Of a DNA stretch of 64,000 nucleotides, positions 42,885 through 54,354 are shown one piece after another. The stretch is from Hydra vulgaris. Lineage: Eukaryota; Cnidaria; Hydrozoa; Anthoathecata; Hydridae. Made by a program: the position numbers and the translations under genes. The stretch's first letter is position 1; every line of letters starts with the position of its first letter. The DNA lies in assembly GCF_038396675.1 (NCBI RefSeq), contig NC_088932.1:26447501-26511500 (forward strand). Direction: 5' to 3'. Below the pieces are notes generated by a model. That model made no database searches and was not told the origin of the DNA. It saw nothing but the letters and a program-made list of their open reading frames with translations.

Positions 42885-43530
42885 GGGTCATCCATAAATG
42901 ATATCAGTAAGTAAATGAGAGGGGGTGGGGGTGATAAAAACTTGACAATAATTGATAATGGTGAAGGGGTGTTGAGTTTAAAATAATGTCAATATTAGAA
43001 AAAAAATTTTTAAGATTATATTTGTGGCCATTGGTCAATTTATGATAAGTGAAATATAACATTTTGCAGGAAAAGAGTTTAAAAATTTGATACGTTGCCA
43101 TAAATCGGATAATGTTTGAAAAATATATATATTTTTTTTATAAAAATAATTTTTTTTTTTTTTAAACTACAGCAATTATACTTTGACCAAATGAAACACC
43201 TAACAAAATATAACAAAACTGCATACTTATCTTAAAATTACCAATTTTGTAGTTATCATAAATTGACCAATGGCAATTTATGATAACTACAAAACAGATA
43301 TTTACTCCGTCTATGCGCAGATTTAAAAAAAGTCGATAAGAAAGTAAAAACGATGTCATTAAAAAATAATACCATAAAATTTTAACTTTTTATTAGAAAG
43401 GGAGGGGAGTAAAAAACTGACATCATTTATACGGAGGGAGGGGGGGGGCATAAATTGACAGAGTTTAACGAAAGGACGATAAGGTCAAAACCAGGAAAAA
43501 TTACTGTTAGCATTTATAGACGGCCCCTAA
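42885..43530. mobile_element. MITE with GGGGTCATCCATAAATGAT ends
   Basis: Left end GGGGTCATCCATAAATGAT (about 42890) and right end, inverted, GGGGCCGTCTATAAATGCT (about 43527) form imperfect TIRs. Internal short words such as CCATTGGTCAATTTATGATA and G-rich runs recur. No coding capacity; target duplication unclear. Confidence 0.65.
43245..43294. repeat. Fold-back palindrome, 21-bp arms
   Basis: Arms 43245-43265 and 43274-43294, perfect, 8-nt loop, inside the MITE. A related third copy lies at 43027-43050. Confidence 0.95.
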
Positions 43531-43900
43531 AAGTACTTTTGACATATTGCTTAGGCTTTTTTTCTTTCATCTTTATTAGCTTCGTTCTTAAGTGGAGTTA
43601 ACCGTTTTTCTAGCTAGTTGTTCTGTAAGGCAACTACCTGAAGGAAAATAAACAATAAACAGAGTAAAACAAAAGTTATATGTAAATCTTTTAAAACATA
43701 AACAGCTACAATCGATAAAATTTATAAGGACTAGAAAAACTTATTTGAAAAAATTTGCAAATACCCGAAAAAAAAACTATAACTTCCAATAGACCATTTC
43801 GCTATTAATTTTGCGCGAAATCAGCGAAAAGCATTATGGGATAACCGAGGCGCAAACAAATCAAAACAATATTTTAAAAGAAGTAAACAATTATCTATAC

Positions 43901-45442
43901 ATGGGTGGGGGTGATCACTGCGTTGTTTAAAACTGTGGCAATGATAGAAGGTATCCGGAAAAGTACATTATTAAAGACCATATTAAAATTTTTAATGGTA
44001 GTTTGCAACTTAAATTTTGGAGATGCAAAGACGTTAAAATGTTACCTAAATGGAACTCGAAAATTGGACTTTTCAGGAGTAACTTTAGAATTTCTCTTCG
44101 TTCTCCAGTCTGCTCAAATCATTTTAAAATGGGACGACCTACTGATGTTTATCCTTACCTTACTGAGTATTTAAATGGTTACGATATTAAGTTAAAAAAA
44201 AGGAAATCTCCATTAAAACGGATATCCATAATTAAGAAAAAAAAGTATGTTGCTGATTACCAGAGTAGTCATGATCAAAACGAAGATAATCATGATCAAA
44301 TAGAATTTACTGAGCCTATTAATATTCATTATGATCATGATTATGCTTTACCTGTTGGAAAAGATTTTCTTGTATCTGAAACAAATGACGTGGAAGACTT
44401 ACAAATATTTATAATCACTCCTAAAAGATTACTTAAAAGACCTGTGTTATTAAAACATCGAAAACGTTTGTTGAGTAAGTTTTCATTGAAGTCACAAGCA
44501 GAGTTTAGTTGGGACAGAGTATGCCATTCTGATAGGTTAATAAAGTTTTATACTGGGTGCACAAAAAAAGTATTCATGTTTTTAATTAGTAAAGGGGAAA
44601 AAAAGTATGACAAACTATGCTGCTACAAGGGGAGACTTTCACAAACTTGCAAATTAAAACAAAAAAAAACTAGAAAAGCCTGGAAGAAAAAGCACTATAA
44701 TAATCCAGGATGAAATTCTGCTAGTGTGCATATAAAACTGCGATTAGATTTGGCTATTCAAGATCTAGCATTTAGATTTTCGATTTCCCAGTCTCATTGT
44801 TCAAGTATTTTAACAACCTGGATTACTTATTTTGGAAATGAGTTAAAGCCTCTTCTTTTATGGCCCACACGAGAAGCAAATTTATTGTATCAAGCAAGAC
44901 ATTTTTTTGGAAAGTTACACAATGTAGAAGGTATAATATACTGCACTGAGCAAAAAATTCAGAGACCATCAAATGCAAAAGCACAGTATCAAACATTTAG
45001 TACTTATAAAAGTAGTAACACATTGAAAAAGTTAGTTGTTACAACAAAAACTGGTTCTTTCAGTTTTATCTCTAAAGCTTACGGTGGCCAAGCTTCAGAT
45101 AGACATATTACAGAGGACTGCCATGTTATTAACATGTTTTCTGAAGGTTCTATGTGCTTGGCGGACAGAGGTTTTAATATCCAAGATTTGCTTTTGGAAA
45201 AAAAAGTGGTATTAGTTTGTCCACCTTTTAAAAAAAAAGAACAACATTTTACACAAGCGAAAATTCAATCAGCCAAAGAAATTGCTCAATCACGTGTCCA
45301 TGTAGAACGCTCAATTCGTCGACTTAAAGAGTTTAGGATTTGTAAGAACGAGTTATCATTAACAATGCTAGACCTCATTTATGTTATTTGTGGGGCTTTA
45401 AGTAATTTACAACCACCAATTGTAAAAGAATTTAAATGCTAA
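43901..45442 (+). pseudogene. THAP-domain DDE transposase (DDE_Tnp_4 type)
   Basis: 513 codons in a single frame with two nonsense codons (TAA 43928-43930, TGA 44711-44713). Residues 1-90 form a THAP-like C2CH finger: DHCVV, NCGNDRR, LKFWRCKDVKMLPKW and SPVCSNHF. A charged linker follows, then the catalytic domain: a helix-turn-helix around RLDLAIQDLAFRFSISQSHC, GIIYCTEQKIQRPSN, FISKAYGGQASDRHITEDC, LADRGFNIQDLLL (second Asp) and SRVHVERSIRRLKEF (Glu). The first motif is normally GIID followed by C or another residue; here it is GIIY, so the first catalytic Asp is replaced by Tyr. Stops and this change together make it inactive. The near absence of frameshifts suggests modest age. Confidence 0.9.
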
Positions 45443-45557
45443 ACATTCATTTCCATAACAACATTCTATTAGAGCTACTAATTGGTCTATGGTGGGTGGT
45501 AGTGTTTCATTTTTAGTTGTGCTTGCAGAAGGTAGTTTTTTTTTTAATATTCTGACT

Positions 45558-46469
45558 GTATATTTGGCTTTAGGCAAATTACAGCACTTTTTCCATCGGT
45601 GGCTTCTGCAACTGCTTCCCAATCTTCAAATGTAAAATCTGACTGCCTTAAATGATAAGGACGAGGATCGTATAAATGTCAACTGAGTTTAAGACATTTA
45701 TTTTCGATACTAGGTTTGACTTTTTTAATAGAAATGTTTTGTAATATATCTGGCTCATGTAATTTACTTATTTGAGTTCTAATTCCCCACTTTTGTTTTA
45801 CTGACGTACAAGTTACATTTTCTCCTAATCGCACATGCTCTTCAACAAACAATAACAAAGCAAATATATGTTTGCAGCTTTCTCCATAACCGGCTATGCA
45901 TTTGCATTCTGCAGATAATATACTTCCATTTTTATTTAAACATACCCATGATTCATATTCTTCATTGTTTATTCTTGTTTGAGGTACTATAGTTCCTTTT
46001 AAATAACAAAATTTTACAGCATCTGATAAATTATTAAAAGATACTGAAGTTATGTGATCTGAAGAATAAAGAAAATGTCCTTCTTTCAAAGCTTTAGAGC
46101 TATGAGTATCAAAAGCATAAGTTTCAATGTCCGAATAAGTTGTAGTTGGTAATAACTTTATTACTATTTCTTTATGTATTACCCAATTTCCGATTTCATT
46201 AGGATGGGGAAGCTGGACACCTGATTTTAATTTCAATTTTTGAAAAGATCTAGAATTGATTTCTTCAGTCTCTTCTTGCATGGTTTTTTAACTGGTAATT
46301 TAAGTTTACTGGCATATAACACGTTTTTTAGCAACTTTGCTCTTGCAGGATTTTGACCAAGAGGAATACTCCTTGCTTGAAGAAATTCTTTTAATTTTTC
46401 TACTTTCCAACTTTTTATTTCATCCATAAAGGCCTTATTTTTTTCGTCATCAGAGGAAGAATCAGACAT
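45558..46469 (-). pseudogene. SAP-SWIM protein of the ISL2EU element, YqaJ domain missing
   Basis: Minus strand from ATG at 46469. Residues 1-60 look like a SAP-type DNA-binding helix pair (WKVEKLKEFLQARSIPLGQN). After one frameshift near 46270 the frame 46281-45679 contains the SWIM zinc finger CKCIAGYGESCKHIFALLLF (CxC...CxH). A TGA at 45680 is followed in frame by LYDPRPYHLRQSDFTFEDWE then AEATDGKSAVICL. In relatives I know, this is the linker just before a YqaJ/lambda-exonuclease-like nuclease. Here the coding DNA runs straight into the 3' end of the convergent transposase gene about 120 bp later, so the nuclease is absent, probably through an internal deletion. Confidence 0.82.
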
Positions 46470-46570
46470 AATTTTAAGTGACTTTCTTGTTAATAATGTT
46501 TGTTGTTATTGTTTGCGCCTTGATGCTTTACGCAGAAGTTCGCGCAAAATTAATAGCGAAATGGTCTATT

Positions 46571-46949
46571 ATTTAATATATTTAAAACAACACAAAGCGC
46601 ACGTGGCAAATAACAAAATAAGTTATTGGCAAAAAAAAAACATGCTCCGCTTTTCTTCTACAAATGGTTAGAGTCGATAACAAAAGTTTATAAGAACCAA
46701 AAGCTATAGTTCAAGAATTTAACAAATTTTCACTGATATAGGACCAACAATGTTCGAAAAAATCTCTAATCTTTGTTTACTGATTATCTAGTACCCATGG
46801 ATAATCGCATTTATTGGATGAGTTGTCTTCCAAATAAGTGTTTGATGAGTTTGAAAGAACCTTCAAATCTCTTTTAAAAAAAAATAAAATAATGGAAACG
46901 TGGTTATAGATTGATTTGAACAATTAAAATATGTTTTTTTTTTAATCTT
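46571..46949. other. Spacer, no gene seen
   Basis: No supported feature. Confidence 0.6.
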
Positions 46950-47620
46950 TAGAGCTTCTATCCATCAAGAAGTATTCTCAGAACAATTAAATATTGCAAA
47001 TATTATTCCTATTCTTAAAGAAGAGGACAAATTTGAAATTAGTAACTATTGCCACATCGACGATCTTTCCACATTTTCAAAAATTCTATAAAAAATCATG
47101 TTCAACAGAGTGCACATATATTTTGATAATAATAATCTACTTTACATCAATCAATTTGGTTTCCTAATATAACCTGTGGAGTCCCACAAGATTTAATTCT
47201 TGGACCTCTCTTTTTTTTTTAATTTATATAAATGACTTAAATAAAGCCTCAAAACTAACGAGCGTTATGTATGCAGATGATAAAAACTTACTCCTTTCTA
47301 ACTATGATATCGCTGAATTTTTTAAAACAGTGAACGATGAACTCAGACATGTACCTAATTGATTCAAGTGTAATAAGTTAAAAAAAAAGCAATTCCTGCC
47401 ATCAAAATTACCTCAAATCTTTATCGATCAAAGGGAAATAAAAAGAGATTTTGTTACAAAATTTTTAGTTGTTTGTTTTGATGAAAACATTACTCGGAAT
47501 CATCAAATTGGTTATATAAGCACAAAACTTTCTAAAACTATGAGGATATTTTATAAATTCAAAGTTTTTATTTAAAGATATTAAAGTACTTAATATTTAT
47601 GAAGTGAATGAATATAAAAT
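46950..47620 (+). pseudogene. LINE-B reverse transcriptase fragment
   Basis: Plus strand, shifting frames. ASIHQEVFSEQLNIANIIPI, KEEDKFEISNYCHIDDLSTF, NRVHIYFDNNNLLYINQFGF, GVPQ-like VESHK..FLDLSFFF, then VMYADDKNLLLSNY (catalytic Asp pair) and KFLVVCFDENITRNHQIGYI. It is a non-LTR element distinct from LINE-A. The block between QFGF and the GVPQG motif is deleted, and the C-terminal part ends near 47620. Confidence 0.75.
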
Positions 47621-48141
47621 ATTATGTTTTATGTTTTAATGTAAAATCATTACACATTTTTAAAGATTGTTTTACCTTGAAAACAAAATATCATTTCAAA
47701 ATCTAAAAATACCTTATAACTTTCTTTAAACTGTTAAGATAAAATTAAAGCACCAAAAAATTAGTCAATCCTTTTTAGTATAATGATTTGAATTAGTAGT
47801 AAAGATGTTTGTCAATGGATGCCAAGTTATGTTTACACTGTTTTATATTTTTGTTTGTGAAACCTTCAATTTGCCCATCATTGAAGAAGTCAATTGGAAC
47901 AGCTGTTGAGTAACTGCTAATAGTTTTACTGCTCTTCTTAATGTACAAAATTTAGAGTTTATGATTCAAGCTTCACAACTTGCATCAATAACGAAATATC
48001 CAACTCTCAACAAGTTAGGTTTTTATCTGATTTAAATAAAGCTGATCATCTCTATTATGCCAATTTTCATCTATTTTAAATAATTATGTAGATTTTGTGG
48101 TTCCACCGGAGAAAGTAAGTCGGAACTCTGAAAACTAATAT
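47621..48141. other. AT-rich DNA, no gene seen
   Basis: No supported feature. Confidence 0.55.
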
Positions 48142-49497
48142 ATGGCTGGAGAATCTTGTGTGAATGTTGTCCAGCCTCCGGTAAGACAACTATCTTCTTC
48201 AGTTGCCCAATATGGTGCATCTGAAAACACATCCAAGACATCAAAAAAGGTAATAAACTATAACTGTTCTATTTGTTATAGTAAAACTATAACTTATAGT
48301 TATATGCTTCATCACTTAAAACTGCATGGTATAATTATTATGTCAAACATTTTACTGTGTTAATGATTTCAACAGTTCCTTTTGATTCTGATGAGGTTTC
48401 TCACTTGAGGACTTTTTTTTGTACATCTACTATGAACTTTTTACACAATGTTGCAACAATGATATTTTGAAAAAGTAGCTGAAAAATAATATTCTTCAGT
48501 ATTGTCAAGTTGCTCTTCCTTCAGACAGTGATCCATGGGCACTTCTTTTAAATTTTCAAAACTGCTTTGAACCTTGGGTAAGAAGTATTTTAATTACCCT
48601 GCAATATTTTTTAGGTGTGTTTATGATGCATGCATATAGTGCTTTTGTTGTTGTTGTATTTATAGTTTTTTAAAGATAATTTCTCCTCGGATTTGCTTTT
48701 AGGCTAGGTATCAAACATAATTAGGCAACAATGTTGGATCAAAAGTCATCCAACTTTAAATGGATTAGCAAGTAGACAGTTTCAACAGGTTTATATTATG
48801 GATTCTTTAAATAAAGCTGAACCAGTGCTTTCAGAAGACCAGCTCCTTCTTGAAGTTGAGCTTATATTTTTAGTTTATTTATTAAACTAATTTAATTTGG
48901 ACAGCAATATGATACTTTAAATATTTTACTTATTAATAATTATATAGTTATAATTTTTTTTTCACTAATAAATACTTTTTTTAATGGTTAAAAATACTGT
49001 ATAAAATTGTATAATATATAAAATAATTTTAAAAAGTATATATTATACACACCATGCACCATAGCATGTTATTTTATACAATTTTATGCTATAAATCTTT
49101 TTGTTGCTTAAGTGATTATGTGCACTTTATTGTTTGTTTTAGATTTTACAGTATTTACAATTTTTTTTTTTTTTTGGACGAGCTAATAAAATCAAAGCCA
49201 TCTATCAATGTTCTTGCAATTGTAAATAGAAATTTTTTTCAACAGAAAATATATGAAAAACTTCTGCTTCGATTTTCACTGTCTCCATGTTTAATAATTG
49301 CTGAGTTTAAGCGCCTTTACCAACAGTATAGTTTTTTAGAAGAAGCGTGTACATTTTTTGTTAATAAAGCATTTGTAGGATCTTTAAACCACCTTGAAAG
49401 TTTCCTTGATTTACAATGTAAAATAGGTTCCAAAAAAGCAAAAGACGTCTTGTTTAAGAAATCTGAAGTAACATTTAATATTTATGCTTTTCAATGA
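48142..49497 (+). CDS. Candidate multi-exon gene or pseudogene with a C2H2 finger
   Basis: Candidate exon 1 starts at ATG 48142 and includes YNCSICYSKTITYSYMLHHL followed by KLH, a C2H2 finger with C-x2-C-x12-H-x3-H spacing; a GT donor follows at 48330. A second block (about 48413-48574) reads DFFLYIYYELFTQCCNNDIL, one TAG, then QVALPSDSDPWALLLNFQNC and FEPW, ending at gtaaga. A third, from 48709 after AG, reads VSNIIRQQCWIKSHPTLNGL. A last open block at 49183-49497 has KPSINVLAIVNRNFFQQKIY and RFSLSPCLIIAEFKRLYQQY and ends with TGA. Splice phases are not all certain and one in-frame TAG argues for decay. I recognise no family. A transposon-carried gene fragment is also possible. Confidence 0.4.
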
Positions 49498-49499
49498 TT

Positions 49500-49984
49500 T
49501 CATATAAACTTCTGAAAATGTCTACATCCTTTTCGTATTAAATAATCTACTTAATGTAGAATTTATTTATTTGTTACAAATTACAAATATTTATACAAGA
49601 TGTACATTTCAGTTTAAACTTAGTATAAAAAAATTTATTGCATTTATACAATACGTTAATTATAATGCAAAAACAGATTAAAAGCTAAAAAGAATACAAT
49701 TCCTGAAATAGTAGCTGAAAAATTAAAATCAAATCTTATAAACTGAATGAATTTAAATTTCTAGAAATTAAAATTTAATTTGTTTTTTTTATGTCTGATG
49801 ATATGCTCGATGAGTTAAAGATACCTGCAAAGTACAGTCTGCAAGTTCTGTATAACTTAACACAATATGACGTTCACAGTAGATTAGGATGTGAAATGAT
49901 CAACACAGACAAAGAAGTTTTATAGTTTTATGCATTATTGTTTGCATATATTATTTGTTGGACCACTCTTTTTCACAACTGATG
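49500..49984. other. AT-rich DNA, no gene seen
   Basis: No supported feature. Confidence 0.6.
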
Positions 49985-50145
49985 TTTTTTTAAGAGATGT
50001 TGCTAAATGAATGCTAAATTTTTAAGAGATGTTGCTAAATGAATGCTAAATTTTTAAGAGATGTTGCTAAATGAATGTTAAATTTTTAAGAGATGCTGCT
50101 AAATGAATGCTAAACTTTTAAGAGATGTGGCTAAATAAATGCTCT
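49985..50145. repeat. 32-bp tandem repeat, about five units
   Basis: Unit contains TTTTTAAGAGATGTTGCTAA and ATGAATGCTAAA. Units differ by a few substitutions, most in the last two. Confidence 0.93.
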
Positions 50146-50539
50146 GAAAAAAAATCAAAAAAAGACTTGCTCCTATATTGCTTATATAAACAGTTAAATA
50201 AATTTTTTGATGTCTTTAAGTAACGCCAGTTGTTTACTTAATTATTCTATTAAAAATTTCATTATATATTTAAGTTGTTACTTTACAAAAAAAAAAAACA
50301 ATTTAGGATATAAGGCTTTCTTTGGAATATTTTATTTTGTAAAGTTTTGATAATGTATAAAGACATTTTTAAAAATATGAACCTTATTTCTTTGTTTGAG
50401 CAGTTACATAAAAAATTATTAATAGATTCTTATCATTGAATTTTTACACGGGAAATTTATGGTATTTTATTTACAATTATGTTAAAATGATTTTATTTCG
50501 TCATTGTATACTTTAAAAATATTTCGTAATATTTAAAAA

Positions 50540-50785
50540 ATATAACGGCATAATATGCCGTTTGCTTGATTCTTGAATATAAAGACAAATATAACGCCAT
50601 TGGATAACAATATAACAGCATTTTGCTGTTGTTTATATTTAAATAACAGATTTTGCTGTTATTTAAATAAAAATAACGGCATAAGGTTAAAAACTAACAC
50701 CATAATGACAAAAAATAACGCCATTTATGCTGTTATATCGTATCCCAATGCTGTAATATTTTTGTTAAATTTAACAGTATAATTA
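50540..50785. repeat. Cluster of small AACGGCAT/ATGCCGTT hairpins
   Basis: TAACGGCATAATATGCCGTT (50543), TAACAGCATTTTGCTGTT (50613) and AATAACAGATTTTGCTGTTA (50641) are local hairpins with a shared arm. Further single arms (TAACGCCATT, TAACGGCATA, ATGCTGTTATA) follow to 50780. It could be a MITE made of stacked hairpins. Confidence 0.7.
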
Positions 50786-51283
50786 TTTAGTGTGTGTATG
50801 TTTGTTATATTGTCTATCATTGTAAGTTAATATTTTTTATCTTTATTATTGGCTATATAAAGTTGTACAACGATCAACAAATGCAATCCAAAAAAAAAAA
50901 AAATATTTTATGATGATTATTGGGGGAAGTTTGGTATGTTGCTTGTTTTACCAGCAAAAGCTAAAATATTAGAGCTCTAATTTACGTTCTATTTTCCAAA
51001 TATAACTCAAATTAGATATCGATTTTATATTATGAATGGCTAATTTTAGTTCTATTTGAAAGTCATTATTTATATTTTGAAATTTTATTGTTTTAATAAA
51101 GTGTAGCAAACCATTTCCAAAATTTTCTAGGTTGAGAATAAATGGTGGGGCGTTTTTTGTTTTGAATCCAAATTTTTTTATTTTGTTTTTTTTTTCAATT
51201 AGAGGATTTTTTGATATTTAGACATTCTTTCTGATGAACCTGGCGAAGGTAAAACAAACTGTAAAAAACATTTAAATTTGTTT

Positions 51284-52339
51284 TTTAGTGTTTTTACTAA
51301 CATTAAGCACGCTATTTGTAGAATACACTAACTTAACTTACGCACGCATGTTTATGCATAGGGTAGATTAGGGTATTATGAGCACCTTAAGCAAAAATTG
51401 GAATAATTTCAAAAATTATTAAGCTGGATCCAAATTTTTTGCGAATAAACAATATTTAGGGATCCCTTCTCATGATCCACCTAGATATTTAGGCACCCGA
51501 AATTTTTTCTTAAAAACACAGAAGTTTTAAAAAAGTAACAAAAATGCTCATATTACCCAGACCACTTGGTAATAAGAGCACTTTAAATTAGCTCACAAAA
51601 AAACATTAATTTTGTAAAAAAATACCAACCTGACAATTAGAACTAATTTTTGGAATATAATGATTCCTTATTAACAAAACTTATCATTAAAAAATCAAAT
51701 TTTAAGCCACTTTTGTTGAAACAATACTACTATGTTTTCCGCAGGAAAAAAAAAAAAAATTAGTTCGTTTTATTTTCAATTTTATCAACTCAAACCATTG
51801 AACGATAAAAGTTCAACTTTTTTGGATTTAAATTACAGAAAAAATATTTAGTATTGTTAAAATATTAAAAAGTTTTACTATATTTTATTTTTATTCAAAA
51901 AACAATTAAAACCACTACTTTTTTAGGACTTTAAACTAGGTAATTTCAATGAAAATCACTGGGTAATTTGAGCATGCTCATATTACACAAAAATGGCGTC
52001 TTTAAATAAAGTCAAAACAAAATATTTCTAAGCATGTTTTTCAAGCCAAAAAGAATTGGATTTTTAGCTAACATATTTTTCTTTATGAAAAAATTAATTT
52101 CATTATTTTAGCACCAAAATTTCGCGCCACAGATGCATTCATGCGTGATGATATTATTTTAAAAACTTAAAAAATTTAACAGCGTTTTAATTAGATGATA
52201 CCCGCTAATTACTGCATATAGATAAGTATGCTCATATTACCATGGTGCTCATATAACCCTAATCTACCCTATACATATATGTGTAAGTTAAGTTAGTGTA
52301 TTCTACAAACAGCGTGCTTAATGTTGTAAAAACACTAAA
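51284..52339. mobile_element. Non-coding element with about 100-bp TIRs
   Basis: Arms 51284-51386 and 52244-52339 are inverted copies, sharing ACATTAAGCACGCT, GTAGAATACACTAACTTAAC and GGGTAGATTAGGGT before GAGCACC. Inside, TGCTCATATTAC or close variants occur at 51545, 51975 and 52229, with inverted versions at 51373, 51569 and 51964, two of them as tight inverted pairs. No ORF; probably a non-autonomous DNA transposon. Confidence 0.82.
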
Positions 52340-52361
52340 GAAAAAACCTTATTTTTATATA

Positions 52362-52376
52362 TATATACATATATAT

Positions 52377-52463
<87 letters not shown>

Positions 52464-52493
52464 TTTATGTACATGTATATATACATATATATA
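52362..52493. repeat. (TA)n microsatellite
   Basis: TA array with several ACAT/GTAT variants adjoining the long-TIR element. Confidence 0.94.
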
Positions 52494-52499
52494 AGGTTG

Positions 52500-53342
52500 G
52501 TGCCTTGTGGTGGTGATTAATAGAACAAAAATTGATTGAATGAGTGAAGATCCCAACCCATTCAATGAACTTTTAAACTATTATTAGGCAAATTAGAGTT
52601 TTTTTAGATTCAAAACGGGACATGGAATATTTATCTCTAGTTGGCAATTGGGTAAGTAGAGGACCTCTTTTTTTTAAATTAGAGAACTTTTATTTGTTTT
52701 GATAAAGCTACTTTTCATCCAAAATCTACAACTGCTCAGTTTTCCCATATCAAAATCATTGACAAGAGTGTAGAAATACTTGTAAGTATTTGATAGAACT
52801 ATCGTGAAAAACCAAATTAACTATCAATATTTGTTTTAGAAATGCGTCATGACTACGAGTTTGAAGCTCTTGTAAAGGAGTTTACTACATAAATATTTAC
52901 AGCAGATTAAACTAATTTTTGTCAAAAAATTGTTTTAAACTGCTGTTACATGTTGATAAATAAAATAATTTGTTTGAAAGAAATAATTACAAATTTTTAC
53001 AAAATAATCCTTAATGAAGTTATTCAATATCGTTGAACAACCACAAAAAACCTTCAACTATAGAATCAAAAGCAACATTCACATAAAACGTTTTTTAATA
53101 AAGCTTTCGATAAAGAATGCTTATACGTGAAAAAATAAATTTGTTCTCTTGATTAAAATTTTTGTTAAGAAAAGTATGATGGTTTTTTTAAGTCATAATT
53201 CCAGTCAAAACCAAACTTTTGGCAAACAAATAAAGTACTTATTGAAAATCTCAACAAAGCGGACAATTTTTTTGCGTTACAAACCTGTCAAAAACCTAGC
53301 TTTATTTTACTGCTTTCTCATACATTTAATACTTTCATACTA
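52500..53342. other. AT-rich DNA, no gene seen
   Basis: No supported coding region; the open frame at 53149-53391 resembles nothing known to me and overlaps a MITE. Confidence 0.5.
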
Positions 53343-53509
53343 CAGTACAATCTCTCTAATTCGAATCTCCTTAATTCAAAAACCTCCATAATTCGATTAA
53401 ATGCAAAGTCACCGTGAAATACGTTTAAGAAAAATCAATTTTCTATAATTCGAAAATCTGTCTAATTTTTATTTTATTCCATAAAAATCAAATAAGAGAG
53501 ATTCTACTG
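53343..53509. mobile_element. Pogo/Tigger-type MITE
   Basis: Ends CAGTACAATCTCTCTAATTC and, inverted, CAGTAGAATCTCTCTTATTT, flanked by TA on both sides (53341-53342, 53510-53511). Internal AATTCGAA words match the subterminal style of pogo-like transposons. 167 bp, no coding capacity. Confidence 0.85.
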
Positions 53510-53689
53510 TAATATATAAAACCTCATTAGTTTCATTATATAAAACTAAATGACTATTAAACATATAAACTACTTTAGCAAAATTTGTGTCGGTTCTATA
53601 ATAACACAGCCTAACAAAGAAAAAAGTTTTTAATTAAATAAAAAAAGTTTAAAATTAAGAAATTTTTTTACTAAATTTTAATTCACCTA

Positions 53690-54210
53690 AATTTTATGTA
53701 TGTTTGAAAGCTCTAACATTAACATTAGAGCTTTACAAGATACATTTTTATCAAATCTATTTAAACCCTAAAATATGAAAAACATAAGTCTACTTTATAA
53801 GGCAAGACCTATGTTGTTGCAAAGTAATTTAAAATTCATATATTTCTCTTTTATACATAGCTACTTCATATATGCGAATATAGCTTGGGCGAGTACGCAT
53901 AAAACCAAATTGAAAGTTTTATATCAACGTCAGAAACATGCTATAAGGATAATTTACCATAAAAACAAATTTACACACGCTGAAATTCTATTTAAAGAAA
54001 GGAATGTGCTTAATATTTATCCAATTAATATTTACCAAAAAATATTGTTTACGCTAAAATTTAAAATAGGTCATGTACCAAATCATTTTATAAATAAGTT
54101 TTTTATAAATAACGTTAATAAATAACACAAGAAAAACAGAAAACTTTATTGCACTATTGAAAAAACAAAAGTTAACCAGTTCTTATTTCATATCGCGTTC
54201 TTATTTCATA
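53690..54210 (+). pseudogene. LINE-B 3' coding fragment
   Basis: The open frame 53775-54125 reads LLYKARPMLLQSNLKFIYFS, YANIAWASTHKTKLKVLYQR and KHAIRIIYHKNKFTHAEILF, the C-terminal part of a non-LTR reverse transcriptase polyprotein. Style matches the 46950-47620 fragment, of which it may be the missing downstream part in another insertion. Confidence 0.75.
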
Positions 54211-54354
54211 TTTCATAACTAAAAATAAATAAATATGCAATCTAATTATCAAAGTTCTTTGAAAACAAAGTTAAATATTCTAATATTGAATTTAAACAAA
54301 TACTCAGAGTTTTTTAACAGGCTATAAATTAAATTACATACAGAGGCAATTTCG

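Larger units (their letters stand above)
43788..46570. mobile_element. ISL2EU-type two-gene DNA transposon
   Basis: Perfect 32-bp TIRs at 43788-43819 and 46539-46570, starting AATAGACCATTTCGCTATTA. They enclose two convergent genes: a THAP-DDE transposase on plus and a SAP-SWIM protein on minus. I recall this pairing, with a YqaJ nuclease on the second protein, from the IS4EU/ISL2EU superfamily. The target duplication is ambiguous; TA is possible if the TIR proper starts at GACC. Confidence 0.9.

Noticed and set aside
45407-45622. Minus-strand ORF as an independent gene
   Set aside because: It overlaps the end of the DDE transposase and the decayed linker of the SAP-SWIM gene; most likely a shadow plus a few residues of the shifted gene-2 frame.
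51361-51375. Telomere-like GGGTAGATTAGGG
   Set aside because: It occurs once per TIR as an inverted pair, not as a tandem telomeric array.
52490-52570. tRNA-derived SINE promoter in GGTTGGTGCCTTGTGG
   Set aside because: No cloverleaf or B-box could be placed with confidence.
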